Origin: Cricetomys ansorgei
Lineage: Eukaryota > Chordata > Mammalia > Rodentia > Nesomyidae
Direction of reading: 5' to 3'
DNA length: 64,000 nt
NCBI GenBank assembly: GCA_026225945.1
Contig: JAMJFZ010001805.1
Coordinates: 1,140,001-1,204,000 of the forward strand
Under the pieces are notes generated by a model. The model did no database searches. It saw only the letters and a program-made list of their open reading frames with translations, and had not been told where the DNA came from. The position numbers were made by a program, and so were the translations under genes. The first letter of the stretch is position 1, and the number at the start of each line of letters is the position of its first letter. Positions 1 to 9,679 of this stretch are shown one piece after another.

Positions 1-155
1 GGATAAAGGTGGTTGCTGCCAAGCTAACAACTTGAATTTAATACCGGGACTCATATGATACAAAAAGAGAATGGACTCATGCAAGTTGTCCTCTCACCCC
101 ACACATGTGTCATGGCACACAGAAGAAGTAAATAAATATAATAAAGAATAAATTT
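1..155 (+). mobile_element. B3A-type SINE, 5' end cut by window start
   Basis: The segment reads like the body of a tRNA-derived B2-superfamily SINE: 'gctgccaagct', 'actcatgcaagttgtcctc', 'cacacatgtgtcatggcaca', then an AATAAA-rich A/T tail. The promoter part lies mostly outside the window. Confidence 0.75.
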
Positions 156-379
156 GTTTTCAACTTGTGATTCTACTACCCTAGCCACCTGCATGTCTGG
201 GAACAGCTGAGACGCCATGCTAGCAGGTCTGTGAGAATTTGTTCTGGTAACATGGTGACAAATCCTATAGCCTAGAACCTCCCAACCACAGGTCTGCTGG
301 TAGGACTAACCTTTCCCATCAGGCCCTTCCCAGGCCAGACCTGCAGCCCCTGCTGTGCCCCGTTACCCACTCCTTCTGA
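156..379. other. unassigned single-copy-looking sequence
   Basis: No repeat, long reading frame or RNA gene is recognised between the SINE tail and the tandem array. Confidence 0.5.
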
Positions 380-436
380 GTGTATCTCTGTATATATGTC
401 TATCTGACCATGTGTTCATGTGTTTTGATTTTTCTG

Positions 437-1012
437 TGTGTATCTGTATGTATCTGTGTGTATCTATTTGTATCTGTGTATTTCTGTCTATCTGTGTGTA
501 TCTATATGTATCTGTGTTTGTGTATGTATATTTCTGTGTGTATTTATATGTATCTGTGTACATTTGTCTATCTGTGTGTATCTATTTGTATCTGTGTATT
601 TCTGTCTATCTGTGTGTATCTATATGTATCTGTGTATTTCTATCTGTGTGTATCTATATGTATCTGTGTTTGTGTATGTATATTTCTATCTGTGTGTATC
701 TATTTGTATCTGTGTATTTCTGTCTATCTGTGTGTATCTATATGTATCTGTGTTTGTGTATGTATATTTCTGTGTGTATTTATATGTATCTGTGTACATT
801 TGTCTATCTGTGTGTATCTATTTGTATCTGTGTATTTCTGTCTATCTGTGTGTATCTATATGTATCTGTGTATTTCTATTTGTGTGTATCTATATGTATC
901 TGTGTTTGTGTATGTATATTTCTATCTGTGTGTATCTATATGTATCTGTGTATTTCTATCTATCTGTGTGTATCTATATGTATCTGTGTTTGTGTATGTA
1001 TATTTCAGTATA
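437..1012 (+). repeat. higher-order tandem repeat of TGTGTGTATCTATATGTATC units
   Basis: The array is built from 34-, 38-, 42- and 46-bp variants of one unit that starts TGTGTGTATCTA and ends in TATTTC or TGTCTATC. The variants recur in a fixed order, so a block starting at 493 repeats almost exactly at 729, a 236-bp higher-order period. All three forward frames stay open for 230-260 codons because the unit lacks stop triplets; this is a composition effect, not coding evidence. Confidence 0.9.
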
Positions 1013-1380
1013 TCACATTGGTATTTGTGTTTCTCTATATCTCTGTATATATATGTGTTTATGTGTTTATATATGTGTGTTTATGTGTTTATATATCTGT
1101 GTTTATGTGTCTGTCTATGTGTTTCTGTGAATGAGTTTGAGTTAGTATGTGTGTTTCTCTGAATCTCTGTCTCTGTGTGTCTACTGTGTCTCTGTATTTT
1201 TCTGTTTCTGGTATTTCTGTCTCTGTTTCTGTGTATCTGTGTGTTTCTGTGTGTGTGTGTGTGTATTGGTGTGTACCTGTGTGTATGTGTCTGTGTATGT
1301 GTTTCTATGTATGTGTGTTTCTGTCAGGTGTGTCTCTGTGTATCTGTATGTGTATGTGTTTCTGTCTGCCTGTCTAACTG
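1013..1380. repeat. degenerate TG/TCTG-rich tail of the array
   Basis: Irregular TGTGT, TCTCTG and TTTCTG motifs continue the preceding array without its ordered variants, ending near 'gcctgtctaactg'. Confidence 0.75.
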
Positions 1381-1858
1381 ATCTGTCCATCTGGGGACTT
1401 CTAAGAATGGACATATTTGGCTTGGACCTCTTCCTCCTCCTGCCTTCCCATCCCCCCGCCCCTTAGAGATCCTGCAGCCAGCTTTTATTTCTTGCTTCTT
1501 GCCTCCTCCCACCCTTTCTTACTGTGCCTCAGCCTCCTCATTCCCAGAGCAAAAACTGGGTGCTAGGCTTCTGATCTTCATCTAATGCTTGGCTCCTGTT
1601 CAGTTTTCCGAGAAGCAGGTGGCACACTCTATCACAGGGTTGAATAACTGGTTCATAATGGCAAGACTTCCTGCCAGTCCTGGACGAGTGCCTGCTTCAA
1701 CAGCTGGGTGAGGTCACAGCCCAAGCTAGGAAGGGTCATGGCAAGCCATGTCCTACAACAACAAGGATCCTTATTAAAAATCCCCATATCATAGCTGAGC
1801 TCAGAGTAGAGGAGGGAGAGAGAGAGGGGCGAAGGGGGGGGTGAAGATGGGGGGAGCT
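1381..1858. other. unassigned sequence ending in a purine/G-rich tract
   Basis: 1381-1790 is pyrimidine-rich but otherwise ordinary, with no long frame or recognised repeat. 1791-1858 is a GA/G-rich run (gagagagag, ggggggg). Confidence 0.5.
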
Positions 1859-1859
1859 C

Positions 1860-2030
1860 TGATGCTTCTAAGGTTTTTACCTACCCAGTAGTGCATTAAG
1901 CTACTAACTCATTAATGGATGAATCCATTAGTGAGGTCAGAGCCCTCATGATCCATTACCTGCTGCTCTGGGGGCTAAGCCTTTACCACATGAAACAGGT
2001 GAGCTTTTGAGGAACATCTAAGGTCAAAAT
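1860..2030 (-). mobile_element. ancient MaLR (MLT/MST-like) LTR fragment
   Basis: On the minus strand this reads like old mammalian MaLR LTRs: a region resembling 'atgttcctcaaaagctca', then 'catgagggctctgacctca' and 'atggattcatccattaatg'. Diverged and truncated. Confidence 0.55.
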
Positions 2031-2045
2031 TATTAACACACAATA

Positions 2046-2199
2046 ATGTGTATGTGTGTGTTTGTATGGTATATGTGTTTGTGTATATATGTGTGTATAT
2101 GTATGCATGTATTTGTGAATGTATGTGTAGATGTTTGTATGTATGTGTGTATTTGTGTGTGTATGCATGTATGTGTATATATATGTGTATGTATGTGTA

Positions 2200-2240
<41 letters not shown>
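2046..2240 (+). repeat. TG/TATG microsatellite
   Basis: Imperfect TGTATG/TG repeat that becomes a pure (TG)n at 2210-2238. Confidence 0.95.
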
Positions 2241-2242
<2 letters not shown>

Positions 2243-2287
2243 ATGTGGATGCTAAGGTGATGTTGGGTGTCTTCCTCTATTGCTCTA

Positions 2288-2480
2288 CACTTTAATTTTT
2301 AGAGTCTCTCACTAAACCTGGGGCCCACCTTTTTGCTAGGTTGGTTGGCCAGAGAGTCCTTAAGACCTTAATCCCATTCTCAATGCTGGAATTAAAGATG
2401 AGTACCTCTGTGGGATCCAAGCTCAGGTTTTCATGCTTGCACAAGTACTTTACCGAATGAGCCATAGCCACAGGCCTTCC
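2288..2480 (-). mobile_element. B4-type composite SINE
   Basis: Minus-strand SINE with a tRNA-like head at the high-coordinate end ('aagtactttaccgaatgagc') and the 'ggttggccagagag' body. Strongly diverged. Confidence 0.7.
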
Positions 2481-3264
2481 CAGTGTTAAAGTAATATTAG
2501 AGGCCCATTAGGGGAAAAACCATTTTCTTCTGGCCCAGAGAATGAAATCTATACCTGGATGGAGACCCAGCATCCCGGGTGGGTGGGTCAATCACCTGGC
2601 TAAGGAACACCCCTCAAAATGGTAGTTCCATGTTAAACCCCACTAAAGAGACAGGAAGACTAGTTATCCCTCAATGAGACATGTGCTTGTCCCTCACAGA
2701 ACCTCTGCACTCTGTGCTGTCTCTTACATAGCTCTGGTCACCCAGCCTTCTAAATTGCTCTGCTTTTCTGAATTGCTGAAAAAAATTTAACTTTTTTATC
2801 TTCATATCTCTTTTCTAAGTAGGCTCCCCATAACACTTTGGGCTCCACTCTTTCTTTAACAGCCTCTCCCTGATAACGTGCCACTTGTAGTGTGGCTGAC
2901 CTCCATGCTGACACAGTTTTCTCTCTTCCTCTTCTCTGTCTTCTTCCTCCAGGCAGCTGCTGAGATTTACAGCTTGTCTGTATTTCCTTTTAAACTCTAA
3001 TAAAATTATCATTGAGCTTTCTTTTGAGTTCCTTTTAAAATTCTTTTATTAACAAGACTAAGAATCACAAGGAAGAACCTGAATTTCCCCAATGTGTGAT
3101 GTGGTGACTCCACCAGGATACTCAAATTTCCAGTGATACTTAGAACCTTGGAAATAAATATTTCTCAGTATTTTTTTTCCTTGTAACCATTAATGCACCT
3201 ACTTAAAATGTCCAACTCCCAGGATTTTTATGCTATTTGTAAGCTGGCACTTCTTGCCACCTTC
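2481..3264. other. unassigned sequence
   Basis: About 780 bp without a recognised repeat family or credible gene. The longest reading frame here (2815-3012, minus) shows no familiar domain. Confidence 0.45.
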
Positions 3265-3362
3265 CTTTGTTTGTTTTGTCTCAGACAGTCTTGTTATGTA
3301 GCCCAGGATGGCCTTAGACTCACCACAGCTGGAATTGTCAGGTGGATATCACTGCATCTGGC
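3265..3362 (-). mobile_element. B1 SINE, diverged
   Basis: Inverted B1 signature: 'gtcttgttatgtagcccagg', 'atggccttagactca', ending 'atcactgcatctggc'. Confidence 0.7.
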
Positions 3363-3489
3363 CACTTTGTGTGTGTTTGGAAGGGGAATCATGGGTGTGT
3401 GGGTGTGGGTGTGTACATGCTTGTAAAGACCACAGGCCAATTTAAGCTCATTCATCAGATGCCATCTACCCTGGTTTTGTTTTGTTTGT

Positions 3490-3692
3490 TTTTTGTTGTT
3501 TTAAGATGTGGTCTCTCGTTAAGCTAGGCTGTCCAACAAGCCCAGAGCTCTGCCTGTCTCCACTCCCCAGTATTACAGTGCTAGCATTACAAATGTGCAT
3601 CCCCATGCTTAGCTTTTAAAATGTAAGTTCTGAGGATCAAACTCAGATCTCGCTTTTGCAAAACAAGCATTTTACCAACTGAGCATCCCCTT
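3490..3692 (-). mobile_element. B4-type composite SINE
   Basis: Minus-strand body ('aagatgtggtctctcg', 'cagtattacagtgctagc') joined to a tRNA-like head ('cattttaccaactgagc'). Confidence 0.7.
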
Positions 3693-4284
3693 TCTTATGA
3701 CTGTATAATATCACACCTAAAAGAAGCTTCGCTTAATGGATCACATTTTATTGCTCGTAACCCAAATGACAGCAAATGGATAGTCTATCACAGAAGTTGC
3801 AAAACCAGTGGGTATGTCTCATGAATAAAATGTTTAAAGTTACTCAGAAAGGCTTGAGGAGGTGTGACTCTGATAAGTATTATCGAAGGTTACTATCAAA
3901 GGTTTCCCACAAACTGTCACCATTGTTATCAAACAGCTATAATAGCAGAGACTTTATTAACTTGTTCTGATTTACATTTTTATTTCCTCTGTGCTTAAAA
4001 AGCCAATCTATAATCTTGTCCTGGAGGGCTTTTTCTAGTTGTTGGTTGTTCTCCTTTTCCTCACTTATGCATGGAGTATCTCCCAATCCCCACCCCAGGG
4101 GGCTCAGAGTCCAGGGTCAGGCTGTCCTAGTCAGTTGCCCCCTCTCAGAGCTACATCCTCTACACAAGGTGTGTGTGTGTGCAGGTGTGTGTGCTCACAT
4201 GTGTGCCTGCGGGGTAAGGGCAAGACAGTGTCATTCCTTAGGAGCTACCAACCCTTGGTGTGTCTGGGTTTTTTTGTTTGTTTT
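3693..4284. other. unassigned sequence
   Basis: No recognised repeat apart from a short GT run at 4169-4205; no supported gene. Open frames at 4016-4672 cross into SINE sequence and are not credible. Confidence 0.45.
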
Positions 4285-4482
4285 TTTAACTAAACTCATT
4301 TATTTATTTATTTATTTAATTCATTGTATGTGTGTGCTCATGCCATGGGGGCATGAGTGGAGTACGGAGGACAACTTTCAAGGGATCAGCTCTCTCCTCC
4401 CACCATGTGGAATCCAGGGATCAAACAGGTTATCAGTCTTAGCAGCAAATGCCTTTACCTGCTGGTCCATCTCACTAGTCCC
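4285..4482 (-). mobile_element. B3A-type SINE
   Basis: TTTA-rich tail at the low-coordinate end, then 'acaactttcaagggatcagc', 'cccaccatgtggaatccagg' and the head 'cctttacctgctggtccatc', all inverted. Confidence 0.8.
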
Positions 4483-4485
4483 CAA

Positions 4486-4697
4486 CCTTGATTTTTTGAG
4501 GCAGTCTGTCACTGGAGTGGGACTCATCAATGGAGTTAAATTGGCTGACCCCACAAGCTCTAGATCTGCCTGTTTCTGCTTCTCCCCTACTCTGAAGTTA
4601 TACACTAGAGCTACACCTGTCTTTTTTTCTGTGGGTTTTAGGTATCACACTCAGGCCCTCATGCTTGCATAGAAAGCTGTTTACTTTGCTGTCTTGT
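4486..4697 (-). mobile_element. B4-type composite SINE
   Basis: Inverted element: 'ttttttgaggcagtctgtca' body followed by 'caggccctcatgcttgcata' and 'tttactttgctgtcttgtc'. Confidence 0.65.
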
Positions 4698-4799
4698 CAG
4701 CTAAAGTTTTTTTTTAATATTAAAGAATAACATTCTTTTTAAATGTAAAATTATAGATTTGATTTTTATTTTTTTTTAAATTATTGTATTACTTTATAT

Positions 4800-5434
4800 G
4801 TAATGGTTTTTTGGTGTTTTTTTTTCATTGCCTGCATGTGTGTCTGTGTACTATGTGTGTACCTGGTGCCCTCAAAAGCTATAGGAGGTCATCAGATCCC
4901 CTGGAACTGGAGTTACAGGTGGTTGTGGATGGGAATTAATTAATAAAAATAATAAATAAATAACAAAGGAATGGCATGACTACTTCTAGGTTTGGTAGAG
5001 GTGAAAGTTTATTGTAGATAAAAGGGAGAGCACAGCCAGAGGCAGAGACATCTGGGAGAGTCCTGAGTGAACATTGCCCTGCACCTGGTCACGGGAGGAG
5101 ACAGGTTGGGGAGAGGGGAGATAACAGAACATGTAGTGGCAGCCAAAGAAAGGGAAAGGGTAATCAAAATGGCTGGATTGCATAAGGAAGAGTAGCCTAG
5201 TCCCCTAAGCAGGAAACTTTAGGGTAGGGTTTGGGTATGCAAGCTAGGAGGAGCCTATAATGGATAGGAACTGAGGGATGCTGGGAGAACCTGGCCACCA
5301 GATGGGCTTTGATACGCTAAATACACACCTCAGCCTTGTGCCCCAGGTTACAGACCTAAGTGAGTTAAACCCAGATCCTCTGGACGAGTAAGCAGCCAAT
5401 GCTCCTACCTACTGAGCAATTGCTTCAGTCCTGT
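4800..5434 (-). mobile_element. B3-type SINE split by an insertion
   Basis: Part 1 (4800-4944) ends at 'ggtggttgtggatgggaatt'; part 2 (5346-5434) resumes with 'ttaaacccagatcctctgg' and the inverted tRNA-like head. Together they form one minus-strand B3 copy interrupted by about 400 bp. Confidence 0.75.
4945..5345 (-). mobile_element. unidentified LTR-like insertion inside a B3 SINE
   Basis: About 400 bp of non-SINE sequence flanked by TTAA on both sides. Read on the minus strand it has an AATAAA signal (+ strand TTTATT at 5007-5012) followed by a short downstream stretch and a TTATT-rich end, as expected for the 3' part of a retroelement. No coding capacity or terminal inverted repeat is seen. 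Family not recognised. Confidence 0.45.
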
Positions 5435-5439
5435 GTTTG

Positions 5440-5676
5440 TTGTTGTTGCATTGTTTATTGTTTGCTTGCTTTAAATTACTTGTGTCTGTGGGAGCAAGAG
5501 GACGTCACCATGAGTGCAATGCTCACAGAGGCCCGAAGAGGGCATCAGATCCTCCTAGAGCTGGAGTCACAGGTTAGTTGTGAGTCCCCAGACGCGGGTG
5601 CTGAGAATCAAACCCAAGTCCTCCGCAAGAGCCATATATAAGCTGTTGACCACTGAGACATCTCTCTAGCCCCGAG
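5440..5676 (-). mobile_element. B3-type SINE
   Basis: Inverted full-length-looking copy: 'gggcatcagatcctcctaga', 'gctggagtcacaggttagtt' and the head 'accactgagacatctctcta'. Confidence 0.85.
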
Positions 5677-6007
5677 AACTGACCTTGTATTCTATAATAT
5701 GAGTAGCCATTCCTCCAGCCCTCCACCCCATTTGTGTATCTTCACTTTATGATTTTTCTGTTTATGAGTATATTTACATTTTTATGAAGTTGAACTTAGT
5801 TATATTTCTTATGGCTTTTATTTATATTCCTCTAGAAATATATTTTCCACTTTCAGATTATTATGTGAGGAAAACATTCAAGTGTGATTTGTTACCTGTA
5901 GGAGTTTTATGATTCTGTTTCATCTGTGAAACTTTGATCATTGGTAGTTGATGTTGTGGTCAGGGATCTGTTATGACTTGCAAGTCCCTCCAAAATTCAT
6001 GCTGAGT
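5677..6007. other. unassigned AT-rich sequence
   Basis: No recognised repeat or gene. Confidence 0.45.
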
Positions 6008-6205
6008 TTTTTTTCTTTTCTCTGTGCTTCACTTCTCATCTCTTCTTTTGCTTCCCCCTCTTCTTCTCCATCCCCTTCTCTTTTCCCTCCCCCTTCTTTT
6101 TCTTTTCCATTTTAGATGGAGTCTGCTCAACTTCCCAGGCTGGTCCTGAGCTCCCTAGCACTCTTGCTTCTATTACCTCAGGCTTCATGAACAGCTGGCA
6201 CAGCG
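6008..6205 (-). mobile_element. pyrimidine tract plus diverged B1-like SINE
   Basis: 6008-6115 is an almost pure C/T tract. It is followed by an inverted B1-like segment ('cccaggctggtcctgagctc', 'ttacctcaggcttcatgaac'), so the tract may be the expanded tail of that SINE. Confidence 0.5.
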
Positions 6206-6239
6206 GCTTGTGCTCCACACTGGACTTGCTGTGCAATAT

Positions 6240-6350
6240 TAATTGTCACTGTGGCAGTGTTGACAGAAGGGACTCTAAGAGATGATTGGCCAAAAGGACT
6301 CTGCCTTCATGGATGAACTATTGTAAGTTGGTTCCTGAATAAAATTCCCT
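6240..6350 (+). mobile_element. ancient MaLR-type LTR fragment
   Basis: Contains an MLT/MST-like core: 'actctaagagatgattgg', 'actctgccttcatggatgaa' and 'gttggttcctgaataaaa'. A diverged second copy lies at 6580-6680. Confidence 0.5.
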
Positions 6351-6354
6351 TTTG

Positions 6355-6575
6355 CATATGTGCATCTTGATGAACACCTAGGATGATTTCTATTTCCTAG
6401 CTATTGTGAATAGAACAGCAATGAACATGGATGTGAAATATCTCTGTGTCAGGATACCAAGTTCTTTGGGTACATGCCCATGAGCAGATTGTATGGTTAG
6501 TTCCAGGTTCCATTCCTAGCTGAATTCCGTACCAGTAGCCATACCAGTTTACACCCCCACCAGTAACAAATAAAA
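6355..6575. mobile_element. ancient L1M LINE fragment
   Basis: Resembles the conserved mammalian L1M region: 'agctattgtgaatagaacag', 'caatgaacatggatgtgaaa', 'ccagtttacacccccaccag'. It sits between two MaLR-like pieces. Confidence 0.65.
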
Positions 6576-6579
6576 GTTA

Positions 6580-6680
6580 CATGTGAGACCATTTAAGAGA
6601 CAGCTATGCCAGGAAGACTCTGCTCTCCTGGATGTATTACTGTAAAACTGGGTTCCCTGATTAAACTCAGTGAATCACAA
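6580..6680 (+). mobile_element. ancient MaLR-type LTR fragment
   Basis: 'accatttaagagacagctat', 'actctgctctcctggatgta', 'gggttccctgattaaactca': same core order as the fragment at 6240-6350. Confidence 0.45.
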
Positions 6681-6736
6681 AACAAAACTAAAAGAAAAAA
6701 AAGAATTGGGAGAGGGCCTTGGAGGGAAGGGGGGTC

Positions 6737-7070
6737 TGTTGTAGAAGTTTATTATTAGTTGTGTTTAAAATATTGTTTTGTGCACTTTTGGGTGTGGTGC
6801 AGTCTAGGTCTTGGTGTTTTGTACTGTCTGCAGGTTTTAGATTAATGTGGTATATTTTTGATTGTGATCTGCATGTGCTATCAGTAGAACATATGAGGAG
6901 TTCTGGATCAATAAAAGCACCTGAGCTCAGACGCTTGGGGTTCCACTGTCCAGTATGTCCATGCTTGCCATGGTGGTGGCTCCTTCTGCTGAGGTCTGTC
7001 AGGGATTACACATATGAAAAAATGCCTCCGTGTCTCCTTGCTGAGCTGCCACAGTAGGTGTACTATTACA
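6737..7070 (+). mobile_element. mys-like solo LTR (copy 1)
   Basis: 334-bp LTR that starts TGTTGTAGAAG and ends TACTATTACA, with an internal polyadenylation signal (ATCAATAAAA) followed by CACCTGAGCTCAG. Flanked by ggggtc and gaggtc, a 6-bp target duplication with one mismatch. No internal retroviral region is attached. Five other copies occur in this window (7801, 8495, 10680 minus, 13967, 61810). Six-base duplications fit class II retroelements. Confidence 0.8.
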
Positions 7071-7134
7071 GAGGTCAAAAGAGTGGAAGGGGGAGAAGAG
7101 GGTGGGAGTGAGTGTGATCAGAATGCATTGTGTA

Positions 7135-7353
7135 CAGCGGTGGGTCTCACCTTCCTAAGACGTCAACCCTTATGTTCACGTTGTGGAGACCCACAACCAT
7201 AAAATTATTTTTGTTACTACCTTGTAACTGTACTTTTGCTACTGTTATGAATAAGAATATAAATATCTGATGTGCAGAATGGTCTTAGGCGACCCCTGTG
7301 AAAGGGTCATTTGATCCCCAAAGAGGTCGCAACCCACATGTTGAGAAACACTT
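7135..7353. mobile_element. URR1-like nonautonomous hAT-Charlie DNA transposon
   Basis: The ends form an imperfect terminal inverted repeat (CAGCGGTGGGTCTCACC and the inverse of TGTTGAGAAACACT). The interior has the typical 'gacccacaaccataaaatta' and 'ggcgacccctgtgaaagggt'. No transposase is encoded. A related element begins at 63956. Confidence 0.8.
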
Positions 7354-7404
7354 TTATACAGATATGAAATTGTTAGAGAACAAATTTAGTTTTAAAAATG
7401 TTCT

Positions 7405-7462
7405 ATAACCCTAAAGATGGACCAGTGGCAATATAACCCTAAAGGTGGACCAGTGGCAGGAA
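7405..7462. repeat. two-copy tandem duplication of about 29 bp
   Basis: 'ataaccctaaagatggacca' and the following bases to 'gtggca' recur immediately with one or two changes. Confidence 0.85.
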
Positions 7463-7800
7463 TACCTTGGCAATAACCAACAGCTCTCTAACTGAACTTA
7501 GGATCCACCCCAAAAGAGTGAATCCATGTCTTTATTCACTGAGTTCAGAGAATTCATGTTCTAGAAACATGGTCAAATACCCAGGGCAAGTGAAGTCATG
7601 AAGCTTGGAGGAGAACATACAACCACCACTTTACTAAACCAGCATGATCCTTAACTACATTCTAAAAATTTATTCTTATGTCCACCATAAACGTGGTCTT
7701 CCTCATCAAAGAAACTTCTCTTTGCGATAGGTAGAGAGCATTACAGGAAACCACAACCAATCAAAATACAGAGTTGTGGAACTCAATCCCAATGGATATA
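7463..7800. other. unassigned sequence
   Basis: No recognised repeat, reading frame or RNA gene. Confidence 0.45.
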
Positions 7801-7980
7801 TGTTGCAGAAGTTTATTCTAGTAATGTTTTAAATGGTTGTTTTGTGCATTGTTGGGGGAAAGGCTGCCTAGACTTTGGCATTTTGTATTATATGCATGTG
7901 TTGGCTTTTGGAAAGGATGCTTGATTCCCTGTGAACTGCACACGTGCTATCAATAGAACACATGAGGGACTTCTGTGTCA
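7801..7980 (+). mobile_element. mys-like LTR, 3'-truncated (copy 2)
   Basis: Starts TGTTGCAGAAG and follows the family through 'tttggcattttgtattat', 'cacgtgctatcaatagaaca' and 'atgagggacttctg', but is lost before the AATAAAA signal. Confidence 0.75.
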
Positions 7981-8272
7981 GCTAGCCTATCTGAATCAAC
8001 AAGCTCCAGGTTTAGGGAAAGACCTTGTTATCATCAGATCATATATGTAAAGTAACGTTGTACGGATTGAGTAGATTGGATTTATGTACATGTGGTATGT
8101 GAGTGAGTAAGTGTGTGTGTGTGTGTATTTGTAGCAACAACTAAATAAATAGAGGTTATAAATTTGAGAGAGGGCAAGGGAGTGCATGGGAGGAGTTGGA
8201 ATGCAAAAAAGAAAGGAAAAATGATATAATTTTAAAATAAAACCTTATTGGAATAAGTGAGTAAATAAATAA

Positions 8273-8325
8273 CGTGGAGAGCGATGGAAGAGGATACCTG
8301 AAGTCCACCTCTGGCTTGTGTATAT

Positions 8326-8358
<33 letters not shown>

Positions 8359-8862
8359 CGCGCACACACAGCCAGTCATGGTGGCATATGCTTGTAACTC
8401 CAAGCACTAGGAAGGTGGAGGAAGTATATTCCTGGAGTTTACTGCTAGCTAGCCTAGCCAAATTAGTGAGTTCTAGAGCAGTAAGAGATCCTGTTGTTGT
8501 GGAAGTTTTATTTTATAGTTATGTATAAAATAAGCATTTTGTGCACCGTTGGGTGAGGTGCTACCTAGATCTTGGCGTTTTGTATTCTCTGCAGGTATTC
8601 AATTATGTGGGGGATGTTTGATTGCTCATGATCTGCCTGTGCTAGCAGTACAACACCTGAGGAATTCCGGATCAATAAAAACACCTGAGCTCAGATGCAT
8701 ATGGTTTCACTGTACAGAATCATGCTGGCCTTGATAGTGGTTCCCTCTGCTGAGGTCTGGCAGGGCACGCACCTATAAATATGCCTGCTTCCGTTTCTTC
8801 CTTGCTGAGCCACTACAGTAAGTGTACAGCTACACCCTGTACACCCTGTCTCAAAAAAAAGT
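8273..8862 (+). mobile_element. B4-type SINE pieces with CA tract, interrupted by an LTR
   Basis: 8273-8325 is a B4-type tail ('acgtggagagcgatggaaga'). A (CA)n follows at 8328-8372, then a B1-like body from 8373 ('gccagtcatggtggcatatg'). The body breaks at 'agatcctgt' (8494) and resumes at 8835 with 'ccctgtctcaaaaaaaa' after the LTR. Confidence 0.7.
8495..8834 (+). mobile_element. mys-like solo LTR inside a B4-type SINE (copy 3)
   Basis: 340-bp LTR, TGTTGTGGAAG to GTACAGCTACA, with ATCAATAAAA signal. Flanks tcctgt and ccctgt give a 6-bp duplication (5/6) within the conserved SINE end. The SINE was therefore present first. Confidence 0.85.
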
Positions 8863-8869
8863 TTTTTTT

Positions 8870-9092
8870 GTTTTTTGCTCAGAAGTCAAGAGTATTGACT
8901 ACTCTTCCAAAGGATCCATGTTTGACCCCCATTACCCACAGAGTGTCTAACCACCTTCTATAACTAAATTCCAAGAAATCTAATGCCCTCTTCTGATCTC
9001 AGCAAGCACTATACACACATGGTGCACAGACTTACAAGAAGGCAAAACATAAATACACATACAATAAAAATAAATAAACCTTAAAAATAAAA
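8870..9092 (+). mobile_element. B2-superfamily SINE, diverged
   Basis: 'gactactcttccaaaggatc', 'taatgccctcttctgatctc', 'aaggcaaaacataaatacac' and an AATAAA-rich tail. Confidence 0.75.
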
Positions 9093-9267
9093 TAAGGTGG
9101 AATCCACCTGAGTAACATCTTCACACCCATGGGCACACATTTGCACTCGTATGCACACACAGGCACACACATAGAGAAGGCTGGAAAGGGATGAGATGGA
9201 GATGGAAGAAGAGGGGAATGATGGGAAAGAGAAAGGAAGACATGAAGGAAGACAGAGAGAGAGCGAG

Positions 9268-9268
<1 letters not shown>

Positions 9269-9330
<62 letters not shown>
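9269..9330 (+). repeat. (GA)n microsatellite
   Basis: About 30 uninterrupted GA units after an impure GA/GGGA lead-in. Confidence 0.97.
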
Positions 9331-9333
<3 letters not shown>

Positions 9334-9469
9334 TCAGACCATCAGGTGTTTGTTAGGCATTGTGAACAAGGGCAGATGCATGATGAGATGTGCAGAATGC
9401 AAATGCTATGAAGGGTGGATGGGAGGCCAGGAGACAGGGGATCTGAAGGACAGAAGAATGTGTTCAAAC

Positions 9470-9552
9470 AAAAGCAAATCTGTGAGCCAAACCTTCCTTC
9501 CTTGAGTTCCTTTTGTCAGGTGTTTTGTTACAACAGCAAATAACTTATCAGC
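9470..9552 (+). mobile_element. MaLR LTR 3'-end fragment
   Basis: 'tctgtgagccaaaccttcct' followed by 'ttgtcaggtgttttgttaca' matches the usual 3' end of rodent ORR1/MT LTRs. Confidence 0.6.
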
Positions 9553-9679
9553 TGAGATTGCAAGGCAACCCTAGGACTGAAGGCCCTATGGGCAGAAGGA
9601 GGTTTGTTGAGAAGCAATCAGTAAACACCTATCTGAGGCTTTTCCTGACTTTTCAAGGGATCACTCAAATGGGGACCCC

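Noticed and set aside
355..1162. Three overlapping forward frames of 230-260 codons
   Set aside because: They are open in all frames because the tandem unit lacks stop triplets. The proteins are Tyr/Cys/Val/Ser repeats with no domain.
4016..4672. 218-codon plus-strand frame
   Set aside because: Runs across two inverted SINEs and a GT run; no domain and no plausible gene structure.
4945..5345. piggyBac-type transposon suggested by TTAA flanks
   Set aside because: No terminal inverted repeats and a retroelement-like AATAAA near one end; kept only as an unidentified LTR-like insertion.
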